DNA of 64,000 nucleotides from Sedimentibacter sp. MB35-C1. GTDB taxonomy: Bacteria; Bacillota; Clostridia; Tissierellales; Sedimentibacteraceae. How positions within the stretch are numbered: the first letter of the stretch is position 1; each line of letters starts with the position of its first letter. The DNA lies in NCBI RefSeq assembly GCF_030913635.1, contig NZ_CP133188.1:62001-126000 (forward strand), given 5' to 3'. Positions 59,882 through 64,000 of this stretch are shown here, piece after piece. Made by a program: the position numbers and the translations under genes. A model generated the notes under the pieces. The model saw only the letters and a list, made by a program, of their open reading frames with translations, ran no database searches and was not told the DNA's origin.

Positions 59882-60787
59882 ATGCACGCATGGGAACAAA
59901 TACAGCAAACCATAGAATTTATTGAGGACCATTTAGGCGAGGAAATTAATATTGAAAGCCTTGCAAAGACAGCAGCACTTTCCCCATTTTATTATCAAAG
60001 ACTTTTCAGTCGATTAGTGAAAAAACCCGTGGCAGAATATGTGAAACTGCGACGTATGGCAAAAGCAACAGAAATACTGTGCCAAAAAGACATGCGTATC
60101 TTAGATATTGCTTTGGAGCTTGGCTTTTCATCGCACAAACTTTTCTCCAGAACGTTTAAAGATACCTTTGGAATGACTCCGGACGAATATCGTAAAAATC
60201 CGCAAACACTCAACAGAATGACCAAACCAGAGTTATTGCTACGATATACTCTCATTGACGAGGGGGTTCCGCTTATCACTGATGGCATTGTTCTTGAAAT
60301 TAACAGGCGTCAACTTACAGAACCAATCCAATTTATCGGCCTTAAAAAGAAGATGCCTGCTCAGTTTGTAGAAGGATTGGGAATCGAATCCGGTGTGAAC
60401 GCATTGGATACACTTTGGCGAAAATTTCATAATCAAAAGACAGCTGAGCTTGGACTTGCTGCAGATGCAGAGGAAATAGGTGTATCCTATCCCTGCACTG
60501 ACACAAAATTTTTTAATTATTTTGCAGGAGCAAAAGCAGAAACAACGGCAATCACAAACAGCTGTGCTAACTGGGAGCTGCCGAAGGGAGACTATATTGT
60601 ATGTTCATTTGAAGCTGAAAACTTTGAATTGCTGGTAATGGATGCGCTTCACAAATCAAATCAATATCTCTTTTCCACATGGTTACCAAAGCACAATCTA
60701 CAAATAGAACCTTTTGGTGCAGAGCGCTACAAAAGCCACACTCCGGAAACTACAAGCATGGAAATATGGCTAAAAATAGCTAAATAA
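59882..60787 (+). CDS. AraC family regulator with GyrI-like effector domain
   Basis: 301 residues from ATG 59882, which has AAAGGAGGTG six nt upstream; the in-frame GTG at 59873 is part of the ribosome site. The N-terminus is a double AraC helix-turn-helix (IEFIEDHLGEEINIESLAKTAALSPFYYQRLFSRLVKKPVAEYVKLRRMAKATEILC, then ILDIALELGFSSHKLFSRTFKDTFGMTPDEYRK). The C-terminal ~180 residues are a GyrI/BmrR-like small-molecule domain. Rob- and BmrR-like regulators of this layout control drug efflux; the upstream MATE gene is a natural target. Confidence 0.9.
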   Translation: MHAWEQIQQTIEFIEDHLGEEINIESLAKTAALSPFYYQRLFSRLVKKPVAEYVKLRRMAKATEILCQKDMRILDIALELGFSSHKLFSRTFKDTFGMTPDEYRKNPQTLNRMTKPELLLRYTLIDEGVPLITDGIVLEINRRQLTEPIQFIGLKKKMPAQFVEGLGIESGVNALDTLWRKFHNQKTAELGLAADAEEIGVSYPCTDTKFFNYFAGAKAETTAITNSCANWELPKGDYIVCSFEAENFELLVMDALHKSNQYLFSTWLPKHNLQIEPFGAERYKSHTPETTSMEIWLKIAK

Positions 60788-60814
60788 GCAGCCAGACAGT
60801 CAAGATTATAAATC

Positions 60815-60848
60815 AAGCCACCAGCATATGTAGTAAAGCTGATGGCTT
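60815..60848 (+). terminator. Hairpin after the AraC-GyrI gene
   Basis: AAGCCA(C)CAGC pairs with GCTG(A)TGGCTT; only AATTAATTG follows, so termination may be weak. Confidence 0.55.
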
Positions 60849-60979
60849 AATTAATTGTTAGCTTTACTTTCTCCATATTTATTTACCTCTAACTTTTTTA
60901 TGAAGCTTCTGACCATATCAAAGCTTTATGCGAGAAGCTGTCTTGTTAATCTCTGGTAGTAAAAATTATACCCTATATT

Positions 60980-61531
60980 TTATAAATTATTTTTTGTTAT
61001 TACTAAAAAATTTTTTGGAGAATATCCTGTTTCTTTTTTAAAGTTCGAGTAAAAGGCAGACATACTTCCAAAACCACATTCAAAAACACTATCAACAATA
61101 GCTGCTCCTTCAAGCAGCATTTCTTTAGCTTTCTTTATCCGCACAAAACGCAGATATTCCGTCATTGTTTTACCATAGGATTGTAGAAATAATTTATTCA
61201 GGTAGCTTTTGTTCACACCCAGATTTTTAATATGTTTTGTAAGCTTTTCATTATCGTCAAAATGCGTATCTATCACATCTTTAGCTTTCTGAGTCAATTC
61301 CTCTGTCGGGAAGAACTCCAGAAGATCAGGCCGGCATCTTTTACAGGGGCGATATCCGGCGTCCATTGCCTGCAGTTTATTATCAAAGAAAACTACATTA
61401 GTTTTAAGAGGAGATTTTGATTTGCAAGATGGTCTGCAAAAAATCCTTGTAGTTTTAACTGCATAAAAAAATTTACCATCACTGTCAGCATTATTTTTAA
61501 TTACCGCTTTCCATTTTTCTTCATTTGTCAT
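60980..61531 (-). CDS. AdaA-like methylphosphotriester-responsive AraC regulator
   Basis: 183 residues. The N-terminal Ada metal-binding domain has the four zinc cysteines Cys32, Cys36 (FCRPSC), Cys63 and Cys66 (RPCKRC). An AraC-type helix-turn-helix follows (LGVNKSYLNKLFLQSYGKTMTEYLRFVRIKKAKEMLL, VFECGFGSMSAFYSNFKKETGYSP). Methyl transfer from DNA phosphotriesters to Cys32 switches such proteins into activators of alkylation repair. There is no O6-methylguanine transferase domain, as in AdaA of Bacillus. It precedes the Fe-S protein gene convergently not, but in the same direction by 12 nt. Confidence 0.92.
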   Translation of the reverse strand: MTNEEKWKAVIKNNADSDGKFFYAVKTTRIFCRPSCKSKSPLKTNVVFFDNKLQAMDAGYRPCKRCRPDLLEFFPTEELTQKAKDVIDTHFDDNEKLTKHIKNLGVNKSYLNKLFLQSYGKTMTEYLRFVRIKKAKEMLLEGAAIVDSVFECGFGSMSAFYSNFKKETGYSPKNFLVITKNNL

Positions 61532-61543
61532 AGAAACTACCCC

Positions 61544-62200
61544 TTAGTGTTTATCAATATAATCTTGCAATTGTTCGTGCCATTTTACAGTATCATATAT
61601 CTGTGGTTCAGTTATTTCCATCATTAGAAGGTCAATTAAATGTCTAGGTTTTTTCCCTCCAATATGCATTGACTTCACACATGAAACGCAGTATACACAA
61701 ACTTCGTCGCAAGGCATTGAGTCTGCTCGTTTTTTCATTTTTTCGCGAACCTTTTTAACAGGCATTTTAGGGTAAAAGTCATCTCCGCAGCATATCGATC
61801 TTGTGCCTGAAAATTCTGCTTCTATAATATTAATGTTCATTTTCTTAAGAAGGTTACGCACTGCCTCATGTACTTGAGGCTTTTCACGAATTGGACAAGG
61901 GTCATGCACCGATAGCTCTAAACCTTTGTAGTCAGGATATTGAAATGTATCCAATTTATCAAGCACTTCCCATAAAGAAATGGTTGATATACCCTCATAT
62001 AAGCTTCTAAAGCGCCTGTCGCATCCAGCACATACATTGATAATCAGCGAACCTGATTTAAGCTGCGGGTTATGACGACAGCACACTTTATGCAATTCAA
62101 CTTCCCCATAGTTTTTATTCAAGAATTCTATAATTTTATTTTCAACTTCAGGCTTATATATGCTCAAAGCACAGCCCGGATTAAAATACGTTTTCATCAT
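61544..62200 (-). CDS. CCG-domain (heterodisulfide reductase-like) Fe-S protein
   Basis: 218 residues, AGGAGGAAATATA before the ATG pair. Cysteine motifs are abundant: YFNPGCALSIY, VCCRHNP, VCAGCDRR, HDPCPIR, ICCGDDFYP and CVYCVSCVKSM. These include two CCG-like motifs with the C...CCG...C pattern of HdrB-type domains, which bind a non-cubane Fe-S cluster in thiol/disulfide chemistry. It is followed 12 nt downstream by the AdaA-like gene on the same strand. Partner proteins (HdrA, HdrC) are not in the window; function unknown. Confidence 0.8.
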   Translation of the reverse strand: MMKTYFNPGCALSIYKPEVENKIIEFLNKNYGEVELHKVCCRHNPQLKSGSLIINVCAGCDRRFRSLYEGISTISLWEVLDKLDTFQYPDYKGLELSVHDPCPIREKPQVHEAVRNLLKKMNINIIEAEFSGTRSICCGDDFYPKMPVKKVREKMKKRADSMPCDEVCVYCVSCVKSMHIGGKKPRHLIDLLMMEITEPQIYDTVKWHEQLQDYIDKH

Positions 62201-62300
62201 TATATTTCCTCCTGTCTAAATTTGCGCTTAGCTAAGGTACCTTCATTTACTACTTAATTTTAACAGGTGATAAATTAAAAATCTTCTTGATTTTAGATTT

Positions 62301-62366
62301 CTAATTTTTATTTTTCGCAGTTTCCACTGCTCTTCTAAGACCTATCCACCAATCTTGTCTTATACT
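62301..62366 (-). pseudogene. Possible gene remnant (C-terminal fragment)
   Basis: On the minus strand 21 codons before a TAG read SIRQDWWIGLRRAVETAKNK and one more residue. The composition is protein-like, but an in-frame TAA lies just upstream and no start exists. It may be debris of a deleted gene between the Fe-S protein and the lipoprotein genes, or chance. Confidence 0.2.
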
Positions 62367-62487
62367 TTATTCTCCTGAAAATTTATCAATGCTATTAGTT
62401 ATTGGTACTTCCGAAAATACTATCGCAATTATTCGTAATTCTCCCATAAGCAATTAATTCATCATTAAGATATTCCCTACAATTTCC

Positions 62488-63588
62488 TTATTTTATAACG
62501 TCTTCACCGCTTATATCAAATTGTGGTAAGGTTATTAGCTTATCATTTGCTTCCTTGATAAAGGTAATATTAGCTAGGTACCTTCCTTTTTTCTTTTTAT
62601 GGAATATCTCCGCTTGAAATAAAAGTTCACCAGTTGGTATATCTATTATAACCAACTCGTTGATACGTTTTCCGTCAACCCCAAATGTCCCATAAAGCTT
62701 ATCTCCATATTGCTTAAAGCTTCTGCCTTCGTAATAGGATACATAATTATATTCACTGCTTGCTGTAATCCTCTTTATATCCCTAACATTAAAATCAGTG
62801 TCAAAATACAAAAGAATAGGCTTATAAGTCTCGTCCTCCGTACAAAGTGCTACAATTGTGTCACCTAGCTTAGCTAGCTTTTCCAACCTAACAATATTAT
62901 CTACTTGGATTGATAATGCTTTTGACTCATCTGTATTTGCATTATATTGATTTATATTCATTATATTATCCTTGATATAAGCTCCATAAAACATATTATT
63001 ATCAATTAGATTAGGTGACATAGATGGCAATTTAATAGTCCTATATGCCATTGATTCAATATCAATATTATATATAATTTCACCACCACATACTAAGGTG
63101 CTATCAGTAGCATCCAGTATGTGAAAACTTTCTTTAGTATCCAGTTCTAAATAAAGAGATTTTAGTTCACCATCAATAAGGAAATATAATTCGCTACGTT
63201 CATTATCAGTACCTACAAAGACCTCATAGCGCTCATTGCAATAGTATTCATCAAGCTCCATAGGCTGCAGATTATCAAAAAGTCCTTGTTTTTTACCAAG
63301 CTCAACAAGTTTTTTAAAGGAATCCTCCGGATAAGTTAATCCACCAAAGCCTCCGACAGTAGGGCTTTGGTTATATACAACCTTGTCCTTCCAATAAAAA
63401 TTCTCCTTTTTTGAAGACTTCGCAATACCTATTTGATAATACAATATTGCATTTAACTCTGTATTATCTAAATTATCCACCTTAATTTCATATGAAATAT
63501 CATCTGCTATTGTTAATTTACTGCTACTATCTTTACTGCATCCACTTAGTACCAATATTAATAGTACAGTTAATATTAATTTTTTCAT
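62488..63588 (-). CDS. Lipoprotein, beta-propeller-like
   Basis: 366 residues. The lipobox LSGC ends a short signal segment, so it is a predicted membrane-anchored lipoprotein. The mature part has repeated beta-rich blades with alternating hydrophobic strands (GDTIVALCTEDETYKPILLYFDTDFNVRDI, GDKLYGTFGVDGKRINELVIIDIPTGELLFQ), which suggests a propeller-like fold. No signature sequence for an enzyme or transporter was found. It lies upstream of no clear partner and is transcribed in the same direction as the amidohydrolase fragment. Function unknown. Confidence 0.75.
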   Translation of the reverse strand: MKKLILTVLLILVLSGCSKDSSSKLTIADDISYEIKVDNLDNTELNAILYYQIGIAKSSKKENFYWKDKVVYNQSPTVGGFGGLTYPEDSFKKLVELGKKQGLFDNLQPMELDEYYCNERYEVFVGTDNERSELYFLIDGELKSLYLELDTKESFHILDATDSTLVCGGEIIYNIDIESMAYRTIKLPSMSPNLIDNNMFYGAYIKDNIMNINQYNANTDESKALSIQVDNIVRLEKLAKLGDTIVALCTEDETYKPILLYFDTDFNVRDIKRITASSEYNYVSYYEGRSFKQYGDKLYGTFGVDGKRINELVIIDIPTGELLFQAEIFHKKKKGRYLANITFIKEANDKLITLPQFDISGEDVIK

Positions 63589-63658
63589 ATATTCTTTCTC
63601 CCTAGATAGTGTAATAAATATAAGTTAGCATATACATGTTGTTGGTTAGTTCTCTTGT

Positions 63659-64000
63659 TCATCTTACTCTGCTTCCTTGAACCCACACTTCTTTTATATT
63701 AGATGACTCTGACAGTAGCAGTATTTTATGAAGCAAATCTTCAGGATTTTTTTCTTTGTAGAATCTTGGTATATTATTTTCTATGTTTATTATTTGTACA
63801 TCAAATGAATAGCCTTTATCAAGTTTTCCTATTGGTAAATTCAGCGCTGTGCCACCTGCTGCGGTAGCAGAGTAAAAAGCATTATTAATAGTTATAGAAG
63901 AGCATGATCGCCCTCTCTCGTCACGACACAGCGAAGGATTAACACCTTCTTGCAGCATTCTTGAAGATATTACAGCTTGCCTTATAGATTGATACATGCT
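63659..64000 (-). CDS. Amidohydrolase C-terminal part, guanine deaminase-like (5' part beyond window)
   Basis: 114 codons from the window edge to the stop at 63659. The sequence NAFYSATAAGGTALNLPIGKLDKGYSFDVQIIN is the C-terminal element of the amidohydrolase family (the loop after the barrel, followed by the composite beta-sandwich strand), and NPEDLLHKILLLSESSNIKEVWVQGSRV resembles the end of guanine deaminase and related chlorohydrolase-type enzymes. The metal-binding residues lie outside the window. The exact substrate cannot be decided. Confidence 0.7.
   Translation of the reverse strand, partial: SMYQSIRQAVISSRMLQEGVNPSLCRDERGRSCSSITINNAFYSATAAGGTALNLPIGKLDKGYSFDVQIINIENNIPRFYKEKNPEDLLHKILLLSESSNIKEVWVQGSRVR

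Noticed and set aside
1-64000. CRISPR arrays, insertion sequences, prophage, tRNA or rRNA genes
   Set aside because: I saw no regularly spaced direct repeats, no transposase or integrase, no phage structural genes and no recognisable tRNA or rRNA sequence.

Overview
This is a low-GC, densely coded window from an anaerobic, endospore-forming Firmicute of the clostridial type. The evidence is an alpha/beta-type small acid-soluble spore protein gene, two T-box leaders, the full [FeFe]-hydrogenase maturation set, an oxygen-sensitive glycyl-radical enzyme resembling trans-4-hydroxyproline dehydratase, a sigma-54 activator, and a giant SLH-anchored surface protein. An amino-acid-fermenting relative of Sedimentibacter or Tissierella would fit, but that placement is an inference. 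No rRNA, tRNA, CRISPR array, insertion sequence or prophage was seen.

Layout. 1-5.1 kb (minus): a BceRSAB-like module (response regulator, kinase, ATPase, permease running off the left edge) preceded by uppP, together a cell-wall antibiotic/undecaprenyl stress block. 5.2-10.5 kb: hypE-hypD behind a clear -24/-12 promoter, with a divergent PAS/AAA+ sigma-54 activator. 10.5-20 kb: housekeeping and accessory genes (dinB, MATE pump, cupin, NifX-like protein, YitT, TPR-GGDEF protein, B3/4 and DUF3788 proteins). 20.1-22.6 kb: ilvB-ilvN behind a T-box with a probable isoleucine specifier (ATC). 22.7-31.6 kb: a TetR regulator and a ~2735-residue SLH surface protein in one apparent operon, with a perfect 18-bp operator-like palindrome at the promoter. 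31.7-35.1 kb: ArsR regulator, Cys/His-rich protein, lipoprotein, two overlapping DUF3841 paralogues, TspO. 35.1-39.3 kb (minus): TM1266-hydE-hydG-hydF behind a leader with its own terminator. 39.4-48.2 kb: the complete aromatic block pheA / aroF-tyrA-aroB-aroA-aroC-aroQ-aroE-aroK. 48.2-64 kb: stress, efflux and regulatory genes (ferritin-like protein, MFS pump with ArsR-type regulator, isochorismatase-like hydrolase, SagB-like oxidoreductase, PAS-PP2C phosphatase, large lipoprotein, EamA transporter, SASP, MarR-MATE pair, AraC regulators, Fe-S protein) and a partial amidohydrolase at the right edge.

How the genes work together. The aromatic block supplies chorismate, prephenate and the Phe and Tyr branches. 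pheA is preceded by a T-box with a Phe specifier (TTT). The aroF operon is preceded by a separate leader that encodes a 45-residue, 13-tyrosine peptide. In that leader a 9-nt sequence just after the Tyr run is exactly complementary to the 5' arm and loop of the terminator in front of aroF. This is the architecture of ribosome-mediated attenuation responding to tyrosine, and it is the most striking signal in the window. Thus the Phe branch appears controlled by tRNA-Phe sensing and the common pathway plus Tyr branch by translation of Tyr codons. Other notable signals are a 29/34-identical promoter shared by a ferritin-like gene and a PAS-PP2C gene, a terminator-containing leader in front of the hydrogenase maturation operon, and the TetR/giant-surface-protein operon.
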